From: Agilicoccus flavus
GTDB taxonomy: Bacteria; Actinomycetota; Actinomycetes; Actinomycetales; Dermatophilaceae
DNA: 64,000 nucleotides
Assembly (NCBI RefSeq): GCF_014857905.1
Contig: NZ_JACYXE010000002.1
Coordinates: forward strand, 372,001-436,000
Direction of reading: 5' to 3'
Under the pieces are notes generated by a model. That model was not told where the DNA came from. It ran no database searches and saw only the letters and a program-made list of their open reading frames with translations. Positions within the stretch are counted from its first letter, which is position 1, and every line of letters starts with the position of its first letter. Of this stretch, positions 17,959-27,590 are shown one piece after another. The position numbers were made by a program, and so were the translations under genes.

Positions 17959-18819
17959 ATGCACCCCATGCTGCGGACGTCACGTGAGGTCAGGCCGTTG
18001 CGTGCGGCCGACCGCGCGGACGCCCTCGCCCTGTGCGCCCGCGACCCCGCATCGTCGGTCTACGTGGCCGCGCGCATCGGCGAGACCGACCTCGACCGCC
18101 AGCGGGGCTCCCTCGTCGGGTACTTCCGCGACGGCGGTGCGCTCGAGTCGGTGTGCTGGGTGTCGGCGAACCTCGTCCCCGTCGAGTGCACCCCGGACGC
18201 GGCGGTCGCGTTCGCTCACCGGGTCCGCCGGCAGGGTAGCCAGTTCTCGTCGATCTTCGGGCCCGTCGACGCGGTCGAACGACTGTGGTCCATCCTGCGC
18301 TCGGCCTGGCGCGACCCCCTCGACATCCGCGCGGCGCAGCCCCTCCTCGCGCTCGGGCCCGACGACCCCCTGCTCGCCGAGCCCGACCCGCGGGTGCGGC
18401 TCGCCCGCGTCGACGAGATCGACGTCCTCGGCCCGGCCGCGGCGGCGATGTTCACCGAGGAGATCGGGTACGCGCCGTTCTCCGACGCCCGCGGCCGCGA
18501 CGCCTACTGGCGGGCGATCCGGACGATCGCCGGCCGCGGACACGCCTTCGTCCTCGTCCAGGACGGCCGGGTCGTCTTCAAGGCCGAGATCGGCTCCGCC
18601 GGGGTCGGCGCCTGCCAGGTCCAGGGGGTGTGGGTGGCGCCGGACCGGCGCGGGCAGGGGATCGCCGTCCCCGGCATGGCCGCCGTCACGGCGTACGCCC
18701 GCGAGCACGTCGCGCCCCTCGTGACCCTCTACGTCAACGACTACAACGCCGCCGCGCTGGCGACGTACACCCGCGTCGGTTTTCACCGGGTCGGCACGTT
18801 CGCCACCGTCCTCCTGTGA
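17959..18819 (+). CDS. GNAT family N-acetyltransferase (ispG-linked, with DUF4081-like N-terminus)
   Basis: Protein of 286 aa. The N-terminal half (residues ~1-130) is a degenerate acyltransferase-like domain found in actinobacterial homologues next to ispG (DUF4081 type). The C-terminal half is a GNAT domain with the acetyl-CoA loop VWVAPDRRGQGIAVPGM and the YVNDYNAAALATYTRVGF segment. The substrate is unknown. The start could instead be the in-frame ATG at 17968. Gene order ispG-GNAT-proS resembles mycobacteria (Rv2868c-Rv2867c), which supports orthology. Confidence 0.87.
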   Translation: MHPMLRTSREVRPLRAADRADALALCARDPASSVYVAARIGETDLDRQRGSLVGYFRDGGALESVCWVSANLVPVECTPDAAVAFAHRVRRQGSQFSSIFGPVDAVERLWSILRSAWRDPLDIRAAQPLLALGPDDPLLAEPDPRVRLARVDEIDVLGPAAAAMFTEEIGYAPFSDARGRDAYWRAIRTIAGRGHAFVLVQDGRVVFKAEIGSAGVGACQVQGVWVAPDRRGQGIAVPGMAAVTAYAREHVAPLVTLYVNDYNAAALATYTRVGFHRVGTFATVLL

Positions 18820-18945
18820 CGGCCGCGCCCCGCCGCGCCCCCGCCCAGCCAGGGCGCGGGGTGCTGCCACGAGCGCGCCACCGACCCGGGCCCCGCCGGA
18901 CCGGGCGATAACCTGGCCTCGCCACGCCACATCGAAGGAGACCCC

Positions 18946-20763
18946 GTGTCGCTCACCCGCATGTCCGCCCTGTTCCTGCGCACGCTGCGAGAGGACCCGG
19001 CCGACGCGGAGCTGCCCGGCCACAAGCTCCTCGTCCGCGCGGCCTACGTCCGCCGCGCGGCGCCCGGCATCTACTCGTGGCTCCCGCTGGGTCTGCGCGT
19101 GCTCGGCAAGGTCGAGCAGATCGTCCGCGAGGAGATGGCCGCCATCGGGGCGCAGGAGGCGCGCTTCCCCGCCCTGCTCCCGCGCGAGCCCTACGAGGCG
19201 ACGAACCGCTGGACGGAGTACGGCGACAACCTGTTCCGCCTCAAGGACCGGCGCGAGGCCGACCTGCTCCTCGGCCCGACGCACGAGGAGATGTTCACCC
19301 TCACCGTCAAGGACCTGTACTCCTCGTACAAGGACCTGCCCCTGTCGCTGTACCAGATCCAGACGAAGTACCGCGACGAGGCGCGCCCCCGCGCCGGGCT
19401 GCTGCGAGGGCGCGAGTTCATCATGAAGGACTCCTACTCCTTCGACGTCGACGACGCGGGTCTGCAGGCCTCCTACGACCGGCACCGCGAGGCGTACGTC
19501 CGCATCTTCGACCGCCTCGGCTTCGACTACGTCATCGTGCAGGCGACGTCCGGCGCGATGGGCGGCAGCGCGAGCGAGGAGTTCCTCGCGACGAACCAGC
19601 ACGGCGAGGACACCTACGTCGTCTGCGACGCGAGCGGGTACGCGGCCAACGTGGAGGCCGTCGAGGTGCCGCAGGCGCCGGACGTGCCCGCCGACGTCGT
19701 CGCGGGCACCCCGCCCGCCACGAACGTCGACACCCCCGACACGCCCACGATCGACACCCTCGTCGCCGTCCTCAACGAGCAGCACCCCCGCCACGACGGC
19801 CGGCCGTGGACCGCGGCCGACACGCTGAAGAACGTCGTCGTCATGCTCCGGCAACCCGGCGGCGAGCGCGAACCCCTCGTGGTCGGGCTCCCGGGCGACC
19901 GGCAGGTCGACATGAAGCGGCTCGAGGCCCAGGTCGCGCCCGCCGAGATCGAGGACTTCACCGAGGCCGACTTCACGAGCCACGTCATGCTCGTCAAGGG
20001 CTACATCGGCCCGACGTCCCTCGGACCCAACCCCGGCCTCGACGAGGGCGACGCGCGGCGCATCCGCTACCTGCTCGACCCCAGCGTCGCGCGGGGATCG
20101 GCGTGGGCGACGGGCGCGAACACCCCCGGCGTGCACGTCACCTACCTCACCTACGGCCGGGACTTCGAGGCCGACGGGATCGTCCAGGCCGCCGAGGTGC
20201 GCGACGGCGACCCCAGCCCCGACGGCGCGGGCGTGCTGCGCTCGGCCCGCGGCATCGAGATGGGGCACATCTTCCAGCTCGGCCGCAAGTACGCCGAGGC
20301 GCTCGGGCTCAAGGTGCTCGACGAGAACGGCAAGCTCGTCACGGTGACGATGGGCTCGTACGGCATCGGCGTCTCCCGCGCGGTCGCCGCCATCGCGGAG
20401 GACAACTACGACGATGCGGGGCTCGTGTGGCCGCGTCAGGTCGCGCCGTTCGACGTGCACCTCGTCGCCACCGGCAAGGACGAGGCCGTCTTCGCGGCGG
20501 CCGCGCAGCTCGCCGCCGAGCTGTCCGAGGCCGGCCTCGACGTCCTCTACGACGACCGCCGCAAGGTGAGCCCGGGCGTGAAGTTCAAGGACGCCGAGAT
20601 CGTCGGGGTGCCCACCATCGTCGTCGTCGGCAAGGGCATCGCCGCCGACCCCCGCGTGGTCGAGATCAAGGACCGTCGCAGCGGGGAGCGCCGCGAGGTG
20701 GAGCTCGACGGCGCGGTCGAGGACATCCTCGCCGAGGTGGGCCTCGGCTCCGTGCCCCGCTGA
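18946..20763 (+). CDS. proS: Prolyl-tRNA synthetase, bacterial type
   Basis: Class II aminoacyl-tRNA synthetase of 605 aa that charges tRNA-Pro. The GTG at 18946 follows an AGGAG at a proper distance. Visible parts are motif 1 ([19 protein letters not shown]), motif 2 ([28 protein letters not shown]), the bacterial editing insertion (roughly residues 225-400) that hydrolyses mischarged Ala-tRNA, motif 3 ([15 protein letters not shown]) and the anticodon-binding domain ([21 protein letters not shown]). It ends before an 18-bp terminator hairpin and faces the amylosucrase gene. Confidence 0.97.
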   Translation: MSLTRMSALFLRTLREDPADAELPGHKLLVRAAYVRRAAPGIYSWLPLGLRVLGKVEQIVREEMAAIGAQEARFPALLPREPYEATNRWTEYGDNLFRLKDRREADLLLGPTHEEMFTLTVKDLYSSYKDLPLSLYQIQTKYRDEARPRAGLLRGREFIMKDSYSFDVDDAGLQASYDRHREAYVRIFDRLGFDYVIVQATSGAMGGSASEEFLATNQHGEDTYVVCDASGYAANVEAVEVPQAPDVPADVVAGTPPATNVDTPDTPTIDTLVAVLNEQHPRHDGRPWTAADTLKNVVVMLRQPGGEREPLVVGLPGDRQVDMKRLEAQVAPAEIEDFTEADFTSHVMLVKGYIGPTSLGPNPGLDEGDARRIRYLLDPSVARGSAWATGANTPGVHVTYLTYGRDFEADGIVQAAEVRDGDPSPDGAGVLRSARGIEMGHIFQLGRKYAEALGLKVLDENGKLVTVTMGSYGIGVSRAVAAIAEDNYDDAGLVWPRQVAPFDVHLVATGKDEAVFAAAAQLAAELSEAGLDVLYDDRRKVSPGVKFKDAEIVGVPTIVVVGKGIAADPRVVEIKDRRSGERREVELDGAVEDILAEVGLGSVPR

Positions 20764-20791
20764 GCCTGCTTTCGAGCCGGCCCCGCTCCGA

Positions 20792-20830
20792 GCCCGCGCC
20801 CCCGACGGTCCGACCGTCGGGGGCGCGGGC
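20792..20830. terminator. Bidirectional terminator between proS and amylosucrase
   Basis: Perfect 18-bp inverted repeat, GCCCGCGCCCCCGACGGT and its complement, with a 3-nt CCG loop. It lies between two convergent stop codons (20763 and 20835), so it can serve both genes. Confidence 0.85.
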
Positions 20831-20834
20831 GCGT

Positions 20835-22769
20835 TCAGCGTTCGGGGGCCACGAGCCAGGCGGCGCCGTAGGGCGGCAGCCAGACGTGCCCGTCGTCGCC
20901 GCGGCGTACGGGGGCGCCGGTGAGCGCGTCCGTCGCGTCGGCCAGGCCGTGGTCCTCGAGCCGCCAGGACGGCCAGCTGCGCCATTCGGGAGTGACGTTG
21001 TAGAGGCCGACGAAGTCCCCGAGCGGGTGGGCGCGATGGGTGACGAGCACCCCCGGGTCGTCGGGGTCGAGCACGCGGGTGGGCACGCTCGCGTGCAGGT
21101 GCGGCAGGGCGGCGCGGACACGGGCGAGGGCGGCGAGGTCGGTGAACGCCCGCCCCGGCACGCTGTCCCGGTCGTGGCGCCGCGCGACGCGGCCCTCCTC
21201 GAGCCGGGGGCGGTGCGCCCAGCGGTTGTCGGCCTCGTGGCCCGGCTCGCTCGCCCAGTCGGGGTCGTTGGGCGCGGCCAGCTCGTCACCGCTCCAGATC
21301 ACCGGCACGCCGCCCCACCCGAGCACCATGGCGTGGGCGAGGCGCAGGCCCGCCAGCGCGAGCTCCGCCTCGCCCTCCACGGGCGCGTCGGCGTCGGCGG
21401 GGACGCCGAGCAGGGAGGCGGCCGTGCCGCTGATGCGGCGGTCGCCGGTCGCGGGGTTCTCCTGGAAGACGAGCCCGTCGGCCCACGACCCGGGGAACTG
21501 CCCCGAATACCAGTCGGACAGGAAGGCGCGGTGCCCGAAACCGGACGCCCCGACGGCGGCGGCGTCCTCGTCGGAGACGGCCCAGCCGATGTCGTCGTGG
21601 CAGCGGGCGTACGTGATCCACGTGGCGGTCGACGGCGCGGGCGGCAGCGCTTGGAGGGCGTGGGTCGCGAGGCGCACGTCCTTGCATGCGAGCATCGACC
21701 AGATCTGCACCATGAGGCTGTTGTGGTAGGCGAGGTCGCTCACCTTGCCGGTGTACTTCGTCGTGCCCAGGTAGGCGATGAGCTCGCTCGGCGCGACGAT
21801 GGCCTCCGCCTTGAACGCGAGGGCGGGGCAGGCGATCCGCGCCATGGCCCGCAGGACCTGGGTGATCGCGTGCACCTGGGGCCGGCCCTGGCAGTTCGTC
21901 CCGAGCTCCTTCCACATGAAGGCGATCGCGTCGAGGCGCAGCACCTCGACGCCGGCGTTCGCGAGCGCGAAGACGATGTCGACGAACTCGGCGAGGACGT
22001 CGGGGTTGCCCCAGTCGAGGTCCCACTGGAACGCGTTGAACGTCGTCCACACCCAGGCCGACATCTCGTCGTCCCACGTGAAGTTGCCGGGTGCGAAGTC
22101 GGGGAAGACCTCCGGGAGCGTCGCCTCGTAGGCGTCGGGCATGGTGCGGTCCGGGTGGACGTGGAAGTAGGCGCGGTAGCGGTCCTCGCCGGCCCGGGCC
22201 CGGCGGGCCCACTCGTGCTCGGCGGCCACGTGGTTGAGGACGAGGTCGAGCACGAGGCTGACGCCGTGCTCCCGCAGCCGCGCCGTGAGGTCGCGCAGGT
22301 CGTCCATGTCGCCGAGGTCGGGGCGGACGCTGCGGTAGTCGGCGACCGCGTACCCGCCGTCGCTGTCGCCCTCCCGGGGCGTGAGCAGCGGCATGAGGTG
22401 CAGGTAGGTGACGCCGAGGTCACCGAGGTAGCCGAGCCGGTCCTGGATCCCGCGCAGGTCACCGGCGAAGCGCTCGGTGTAGGCGGCGTAGCCGAGCATC
22501 CGCGGCGACTGCAGCCAGTCGGGCCGCAGGGAGCGACGCAGGTCGAGGCGGCGCAGCTCGGGGTCGCGCTCGGCGAAGGCGCGCCGGGCGGCAGCGAGCA
22601 GCCGCGGCGCCACCTGCGCCACCTGGGCGGGAGCGTAGATCTCGCCCAGCCCGGCGAGCACGTCGGGCCACCACCGCTCGACGCGCAGCTCGAACAGCTC
22701 GCTGCTCGCTGCGTCCAGGGGCGGGGCGTCGGCGGGGGACGAGGCGTCGATCGCGGGCATGCGAACCAT
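20835..22769 (-). CDS. Amylosucrase-like GH13 alpha-glucan synthase
   Basis: GH13 enzyme of 644 aa. Amylosucrase uses sucrose to extend alpha-1,4-glucan, releasing fructose. The catalytic triad is readable: nucleophile D280 in VEVLRLDAIAFMWK, acid/base E322 in ALAFKAEAIV, and stabiliser D392/D393 in RCHDDIGW. The DLDWGNPDVL segment and the N-terminal helical domain before the barrel (residues 1-90) are also amylosucrase-like. No signal peptide, so it is cytoplasmic. The start may be ATG 22769 or 22760; a GGTATACC palindrome lies just upstream. Trehalose synthase-like GH13 proteins are a less likely alternative. Confidence 0.85.
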   Translation of the reverse strand: MVRMPAIDASSPADAPPLDAASSELFELRVERWWPDVLAGLGEIYAPAQVAQVAPRLLAAARRAFAERDPELRRLDLRRSLRPDWLQSPRMLGYAAYTERFAGDLRGIQDRLGYLGDLGVTYLHLMPLLTPREGDSDGGYAVADYRSVRPDLGDMDDLRDLTARLREHGVSLVLDLVLNHVAAEHEWARRARAGEDRYRAYFHVHPDRTMPDAYEATLPEVFPDFAPGNFTWDDEMSAWVWTTFNAFQWDLDWGNPDVLAEFVDIVFALANAGVEVLRLDAIAFMWKELGTNCQGRPQVHAITQVLRAMARIACPALAFKAEAIVAPSELIAYLGTTKYTGKVSDLAYHNSLMVQIWSMLACKDVRLATHALQALPPAPSTATWITYARCHDDIGWAVSDEDAAAVGASGFGHRAFLSDWYSGQFPGSWADGLVFQENPATGDRRISGTAASLLGVPADADAPVEGEAELALAGLRLAHAMVLGWGGVPVIWSGDELAAPNDPDWASEPGHEADNRWAHRPRLEEGRVARRHDRDSVPGRAFTDLAALARVRAALPHLHASVPTRVLDPDDPGVLVTHRAHPLGDFVGLYNVTPEWRSWPSWRLEDHGLADATDALTGAPVRRGDDGHVWLPPYGAAWLVAPER

Positions 22770-22874
22770 CTTGGTATACCCCGACGGCCACGTCGGACAC
22801 GGCCGTCACATCCTGTCGGCCCGCGCCGGATCCCGCTCGTCGGGCCGATCCGCGGGCTTACCGGTACCCGCGCG

Positions 22875-25049
22875 TCACGCGGACGCGTCACCGAGGACGT
22901 GATCACGCTCACGCTGGGGGAGCAGTCCGGCCAGCAGCTTGTCGGCGGTGACGGGGAGGTCGCGGACGCGCACGCCCGTGGCATCGAAGACGGCGTTGAC
23001 GATCGCGGCGGGGCTGCCGACGATGCCGATCTCGCCTGCGCCGCGCGAGCCCATCGGGTTGAGGTGGGTCTCGACGTCGTCGTCGAGCCAGATCGCGTCG
23101 AGGTCGGCCACGTCGGCGTTCGCCGCGACGTGGTAGCTCGCGAGGTCCTGCGTGACGACGTGCCCGAACCGCGGGTCCCGGACGGACTCCTCGAAGAGGG
23201 CCGCCGACAGGCCCATGACCATGCCGCCGAGGAACTGCGAGCGCAGCGTCGTCGGGTTGACCGCGCGGCCCACCGAGAACACCCCGAGCATGCGCGGCAC
23301 CCGGATCTGGCCCGTGTCGGCGTGCACCCTCACCTTCGCGAAGTGGGCGCCGTAGGAGTTGAGGGCGTACTCCTGCAGGTCCGGGTTGTCGGGCATGCCC
23401 GCGGTGGCGCTCGCGCCCTCGCTCGGCCGGTCGCCGTGCTGCTCCCGGAACGCGCGGGCCGCCGCGGTGATGGCGATGCCCCACGACGACAGCCCCGAGG
23501 AGCCGCCCGCCACCGACGCCGACGGGTAGCGGGTGTCGCCGATCCCGAGCCGGATCTGCTCGAGGCCGACGCCGAGCGCGTCGGCGGTCACCTGGGTCAA
23601 CGACGTCCACGATCCGGTGCCGATGTCGGCGGCGCCGATCCCGACGGCGTAGCAGCCGTGCTCGAAGGTGACGGTGGCCTCGTTGCCCGGCATCGCGTTC
23701 GCGGGGTAGGTCGAGCTCGCGACGCCGGTGCCGACGAGCCAGTCGCCCTCGCGCCTGCTGAGGGGCGCTCGCGGGCCTTCCTCCCAGCCGAACCGCTCGG
23801 CTCCGCGCCGCAGGCACTCGAGCAGGCGCCGCCGCCCGAACGGGTGGCCCGTCTCGGGGTCGACGTCGGGCTCGTTGCGCACCCGCAGCTCGATGGGGTC
23901 GAGGCCGCAGCGGTGGGCGAGCTCGTCCATCGCGACCTCGTGGGCGAACATGCCGGGCATCTCGCCGGGCGCGCGCATCCAGAACGGGATCGCCACGTCG
24001 AGGCGGGCCACGCGGTGCGTCGTGCGCCGGTTGGGGGCCGCGTACATGGATCGGGTCGGCGAACCCGTCTGCTCGACGAACTCCTTGATCGCCGCGCTCT
24101 GTTCGAGGACGTCGTGCGAGATCGCCGTGAGCCGGCCGTCGGCGTCGGCGCCGAGCCGGAAGTGCTGGATCGTCGCCGTCCGATAGCCGACGAGCGCGAA
24201 CATCTGCTGGCGCGTCACGGTCAGCCGCACCGGCCGGGGTGCGAGCGCCTTGGCCGCGAGCGCGGCGAGGACCACGTTGACGTGCGGGGCACCCTTGCTG
24301 CCGAAGCCCCCTCCCACGTAGGGGGCCACGACCTCGAGCCGCTCGGGTTCGATGCCGAGCACGGGGGCGAGCGAGGAGCGGACCGCGTGCACGCCCTGCG
24401 TCGAGTCGACGAGCGTGAGCACCGGGCCGTCGCCGAGCCCGGCGTCCTCCCCGTGCCAGGTGGCGATGGTCGCGTGCGGCTCCATCGGGTTGTTGTGCTC
24501 GTACGGGGTGGCGTACGTCTCGTCGACGACGTGCGTCGCCGCGGCGAGGGCGGCCTCGACGTCACCGGCGGAGGTGTCGGACTCCGACCCGTCGCTGAGC
24601 TTTTCAGGGGTGTAGAGGCGTGGGGAGTCGGGGCGCAGCCCGACCTCCGCCGGTTCCTCGTCGTACTCGACCGCCACGAGCGCCGCGGCCTCGCGGGCCA
24701 CCTCGCTGCTCTCGGCGACGACGAGGGCCACCGGCTGGCGTCGGAACCACACCGTGTCGTCCTGCAACGGGGCGAACTCCCGATCCTCCCCGTCGGCGAC
24801 CCGCGGCGCGTTCGTGTGGTCGAGGACCGCGAGGACGCCGGGCAGGGCGCGGGCGGCGGTGGCGTCGATGCTGCGGACACGTCCCCGGGGGACGGTCGAG
24901 GCGACCATCGCCGCTTGCGCCGCGCCCTCGGCCTCGTGCTCGACCGCGTAGGGCGCGACGCCGAGCACCTTCCGGCGCCCGTCGAGGCGCCCGACCGGCC
25001 GGCCCATCTGGACCGGGTCGAGCAGCGTGGGGCCGGTGGGCTCGCTCAT
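22875..25049 (-). CDS. paoC: Molybdenum-binding subunit of an aldehyde oxidoreductase (PaoC type)
   Basis: Large subunit of about 724 aa of the xanthine oxidase family. It has the aldehyde-oxidase hammerhead domain (KVLGVAPYAVEHEAEGAAQA), molybdopterin-binding motifs (VVAPYVGGGFGSKG, MRAPGEMPG, GIGAADIGTG) and the active-site Glu in GSRGAGEIGIVGSPAA. It is read from the ATG that overlaps the FAD-subunit stop (ATGA). Subunit order on the transcript is 2Fe-2S, FAD, Mo, the same as E. coli paoABC. The substrate is probably an aromatic or other aldehyde; this is inferred from the family. Confidence 0.88.
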   Translation of the reverse strand: MSEPTGPTLLDPVQMGRPVGRLDGRRKVLGVAPYAVEHEAEGAAQAAMVASTVPRGRVRSIDATAARALPGVLAVLDHTNAPRVADGEDREFAPLQDDTVWFRRQPVALVVAESSEVAREAAALVAVEYDEEPAEVGLRPDSPRLYTPEKLSDGSESDTSAGDVEAALAAATHVVDETYATPYEHNNPMEPHATIATWHGEDAGLGDGPVLTLVDSTQGVHAVRSSLAPVLGIEPERLEVVAPYVGGGFGSKGAPHVNVVLAALAAKALAPRPVRLTVTRQQMFALVGYRTATIQHFRLGADADGRLTAISHDVLEQSAAIKEFVEQTGSPTRSMYAAPNRRTTHRVARLDVAIPFWMRAPGEMPGMFAHEVAMDELAHRCGLDPIELRVRNEPDVDPETGHPFGRRRLLECLRRGAERFGWEEGPRAPLSRREGDWLVGTGVASSTYPANAMPGNEATVTFEHGCYAVGIGAADIGTGSWTSLTQVTADALGVGLEQIRLGIGDTRYPSASVAGGSSGLSSWGIAITAAARAFREQHGDRPSEGASATAGMPDNPDLQEYALNSYGAHFAKVRVHADTGQIRVPRMLGVFSVGRAVNPTTLRSQFLGGMVMGLSAALFEESVRDPRFGHVVTQDLASYHVAANADVADLDAIWLDDDVETHLNPMGSRGAGEIGIVGSPAAIVNAVFDATGVRVRDLPVTADKLLAGLLPQRERDHVLGDASA

Positions 25050-26056
25050 CGCAGGGTCCTCTCGCCGGTGCTCAGCTCTCGCAGGGCGGCCCGTACCGTC
25101 CCCCGGAGCATGGCGCGCTTGTACGCGGTGCCCTCGCTCGTCGTGGCCGCCTCGAGTTCGAGCTCGACGGCGGCGTCGATCGCCTCGTCGGTGAGGCGGA
25201 CGCCGGTCAGCGCCTCCTCGGCCCGGGTCGCCCGCCACGGCACGTGCGCCACCCCGCCGAACGCGAGGCGTACCTGCGCCGCGTCGCGGGGGTCGCCTGC
25301 GTCGCTCGGCACGAGCAGGGCCGCCACGGAGACGAGCGCGAACGCGTAGGACGCCCGGTCGCGCACCTTGACGTACGTCGAACGGGCGCCCGGGGGCGGG
25401 GCCGGGAGTTCGACGGCGGTCACGAGCTCGCCGTGGGCGAGGGTCGTGTCGCGCGAGGGGTCGTCGCCGGGCAGCCGGTGCAGCTCGCCGAACGGCAGCC
25501 GGCGCTCGCCGTCGGGGCCGAGCACGACGACGCTCGCGTCGAGCACCCGCAGCGCGACCGCGAGGTCGGAGGGGTGCGTGGCCACGCACGCAGGGGAGGC
25601 GCCGAGGATCGCGGCGTAGCGCTCGTAGCCGCCGATCGCCGAGCATCCCGAGCCGGGCTCGCGCTTGTTACACGGGGTCGTCGTGTCCTGGAAGTACACG
25701 CAGCGGGTGCGCTGGAGCAGATTGCCGGCGGTGCTCGCCTGGTGCCGGATCTGCGGCGAGGCCCCCGCGAGCAGCGCCCGCGCGAGCACGGGGTAGCGCT
25801 CGCGCACGCGCGCGTCGGCCGCGGGGTCGCTGTTGCGCACGCCCGCGCCGATGCGCAGCCCGCCGTCGCTCCCGTCCTCGATGCCCGTCAGGGCGAGGCC
25901 GGTGACGTCGACGACCTCGCCGGGCGTCGCGACGCCGAGCTTGAGGTGGTCGACGAGGTTGCTGCCGCCGGCGAGGAAGACCGCGTCGGGTCGGCCCGCG
26001 ACGGCGGCCACCGCCGACGCGGGGTCGTGGGCGCGGGTGTAGGTGAAGGGGGTCAC
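25046..26056 (-). CDS. paoB: FAD-binding subunit with extra Fe-S cysteines (PaoB type)
   Basis: Subunit of 336 aa passing electrons between Fe-S clusters and FAD. The FAD motif AVFLAGGSNLVDHLK is near residue 30. The cysteine-rich insertion RTRCVYFQ, TTTPCNKREPGSGC and GASPACVATHPSD matches the four Cys that hold the additional [4Fe-4S] cluster of E. coli PaoB, a feature absent from ordinary xanthine dehydrogenase FAD subunits. It starts at a GTG within the 4-nt overlap with the Fe-S gene and overlaps paoC by ATGA. Confidence 0.88.
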   Translation of the reverse strand: MTPFTYTRAHDPASAVAAVAGRPDAVFLAGGSNLVDHLKLGVATPGEVVDVTGLALTGIEDGSDGGLRIGAGVRNSDPAADARVRERYPVLARALLAGASPQIRHQASTAGNLLQRTRCVYFQDTTTPCNKREPGSGCSAIGGYERYAAILGASPACVATHPSDLAVALRVLDASVVVLGPDGERRLPFGELHRLPGDDPSRDTTLAHGELVTAVELPAPPPGARSTYVKVRDRASYAFALVSVAALLVPSDAGDPRDAAQVRLAFGGVAHVPWRATRAEEALTGVRLTDEAIDAAVELELEAATTSEGTAYKRAMLRGTVRAALRELSTGERTLR

Positions 26057-26640
26057 GACCCGGCCGCCTGACGCACGGCCGCGACGATGCCCGCGTAGGC
26101 GCCGCACCGGCAGAGGTTGCCGCTCATCCGTTCCCGGATCTCGGCGTCGGAGAGCTCCGGCCGGCCGGACAGGTCGTCGGTGACGTGGCTCGGTTGCCCG
26201 GCCGCGAGCTCGGCCAGGGCGCCGACCGCCGAGCACACCTGGCCCGGGGTGCAGTACCCGCACTGCAGGCCGTCGTGGTCGAGGAACGCCTGCTGCACCC
26301 GGTGCAGGGGCAGATCGGCGGGGTCCGCGCCGGGCAGGGACGGGGACGACGGTTCTGCCGTATCGGCCGGCGGCCCGGCGTCCGGCGCCTCGTCGAGGGC
26401 CGCGAGGCCGCGCGAGGTCGTCACCGTGGCACCGTCGTGCGCCACCGCCAGGCTCAGGCACGTGAGATGCCGACGACCGTCGAGGATCACCGTGCACGAC
26501 CCGCACTGGCCGTGATCGCAGCCCTTCTTCGGGGCGGTGTGGCCCAGTCGTTCGCGCAGCGCGTCGAGCAGGGTCGTGCGGACGTCGATCTCGATCCGGA
26601 CGGCCTCGCCGTCGACGTCGAGGCCGATGGTTCTCGTCAT
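26053..26640 (-). CDS. paoA: 2Fe-2S subunit of an aldehyde oxidoreductase (PaoA type)
   Basis: Small subunit of 195 aa with two [2Fe-2S] domains. The plant-ferredoxin-type motif is KGCDHGQCGSCTVILDG, and the C-terminal helical-bundle cluster has LQCGYCTPGQVCSA and SGNLCRCGAYAGI. A low-complexity stretch rich in Pro/Ala/Asp (about residues 85-115) lies between. The ATG at 26640 has GAGAGG upstream. E. coli PaoA carries a Tat signal; none is seen here even in the upstream frame, so this complex is likely cytoplasmic. No XdhC-type maturation factor is in the window. Confidence 0.88.
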   Translation of the reverse strand: MTRTIGLDVDGEAVRIEIDVRTTLLDALRERLGHTAPKKGCDHGQCGSCTVILDGRRHLTCLSLAVAHDGATVTTSRGLAALDEAPDAGPPADTAEPSSPSLPGADPADLPLHRVQQAFLDHDGLQCGYCTPGQVCSAVGALAELAAGQPSHVTDDLSGRPELSDAEIRERMSGNLCRCGAYAGIVAAVRQAAGS

Positions 26641-26830
26641 GGGGGGCACCTCTCGAACCTGAGCCGTGCGGCGACCGTCGACGGCGTACCTTCGCCGATG
26701 CCCCGTCGCGCGCGGGCACAAACCCCCTCCCGCAGCCCGGAGCGGACGGGCGGACCCGCGGGCCCCGGGTGACACCGCGGCCTCGGCGCGGCCACCGCGA
26801 CGGGGCGGCACCGGCACGTACGATCGCGGG

Positions 26831-27199
26831 GTGAGCCAGCCCCCACGGAGGTGGCCGCGCCGGGTCTACGGCGTCGGCACCGAACCCGATCCGCGGTTCT
26901 CCCTGGCCAACGAGCGCACGTTCCTCGCGTGGATCCGCACGACCCTGGCGTTGCTCGCCGGCGCCGCCGCCATCGACGCCCTCGCGCTGCCCATGCCCCG
27001 GCCCGTGCAGCAGACGATCGCCGTCCTCCTCGCCCTCGCGGGGATCGGCTGCGCGATCACGGCGTGGCGCGGGTGGGCGGCCGCCGAGCGGGCCATGCGC
27101 CTCGGGCACCCGCTCCCCGGCAACGCGGCGGCCCTGCCGCTCGTGGCCGTCGTCGTCGCGGTGGCGGTCGTCGTCGCCGTGACGGCGCTCGCCGGCTGA
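26831..27199 (+). CDS. DUF202 (YidH family) membrane protein, first of a pair
   Basis: Small membrane protein of 122 aa starting at GTG 26831. It has the DUF202 hallmark PRFSLANERTFLAWIRTTLALLAGAAAID followed by two more hydrophobic helices, giving three transmembrane segments. Function is unknown. Its stop overlaps the next DUF202 gene (ATGA), so the two are made together and may form a hetero-oligomer. Confidence 0.88.
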   Translation: MSQPPRRWPRRVYGVGTEPDPRFSLANERTFLAWIRTTLALLAGAAAIDALALPMPRPVQQTIAVLLALAGIGCAITAWRGWAAAERAMRLGHPLPGNAAALPLVAVVVAVAVVVAVTALAG

Positions 27200-27570
27200 T
27201 GCCGCCCGACCCGCCCGTCGACCCGGGCCTGCAGCAGGAACGCACGGCGCTCGCCTGGCGCCGCACCGGACTCGCGCTCGTCGTCGGCGTCCTCACCGTG
27301 GGCCGGCTGTCGATGGAGGCGTTGGGGGCGATCGTCGTGCTGCCGGCCGTGCTCGCCCTCGCCGCCGCGCTGTGGGTCGTCGCGGCGTCGCTGCGCCGGG
27401 GCCGCTTCGCCGCCACCTCCGGCGTCGAGGCCGGCTTCCGCGACGTCCTGCGCGACGGCCGGCTCCCCGCGGCGATGGCCCTCGTCGTGCTCGTGCTCTG
27501 CGCGGTCGAGCTCGTCACCGCCCTCTCCGGCGCGTTCCCGCAGATCCACCTCGAGATCAGATCGCCCTGA
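27199..27570 (+). CDS. DUF202 family membrane protein, second of a pair
   Basis: Protein of 123 aa whose N-terminus PGLQQERTALAWRRTGLALVVG is the shorter DUF202 variant, followed by a second helix (AIVVLPAVLALAAALWVVAASL) and a third (LPAAMALVVLVLCAVELVTAL). It starts at the ATG overlapping the upstream DUF202 stop. Tandem long/short DUF202 pairs are common in actinobacteria; the job is not known. The stop faces the HAD gene 20 bp away. Confidence 0.88.
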   Translation: MPPDPPVDPGLQQERTALAWRRTGLALVVGVLTVGRLSMEALGAIVVLPAVLALAAALWVVAASLRRGRFAATSGVEAGFRDVLRDGRLPAAMALVVLVLCAVELVTALSGAFPQIHLEIRSP

Positions 27571-27590
27571 CCTCACCGACCGCGCGAGGG

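Noticed and set aside
19077-25349. A 2090-codon open frame on the + strand spanning proS, amylosucrase and the oxidoreductase genes
   Set aside because: It is Arg/Gly/Ala-rich shadow of genes on both strands, a common artefact at very high GC; no domain is visible.
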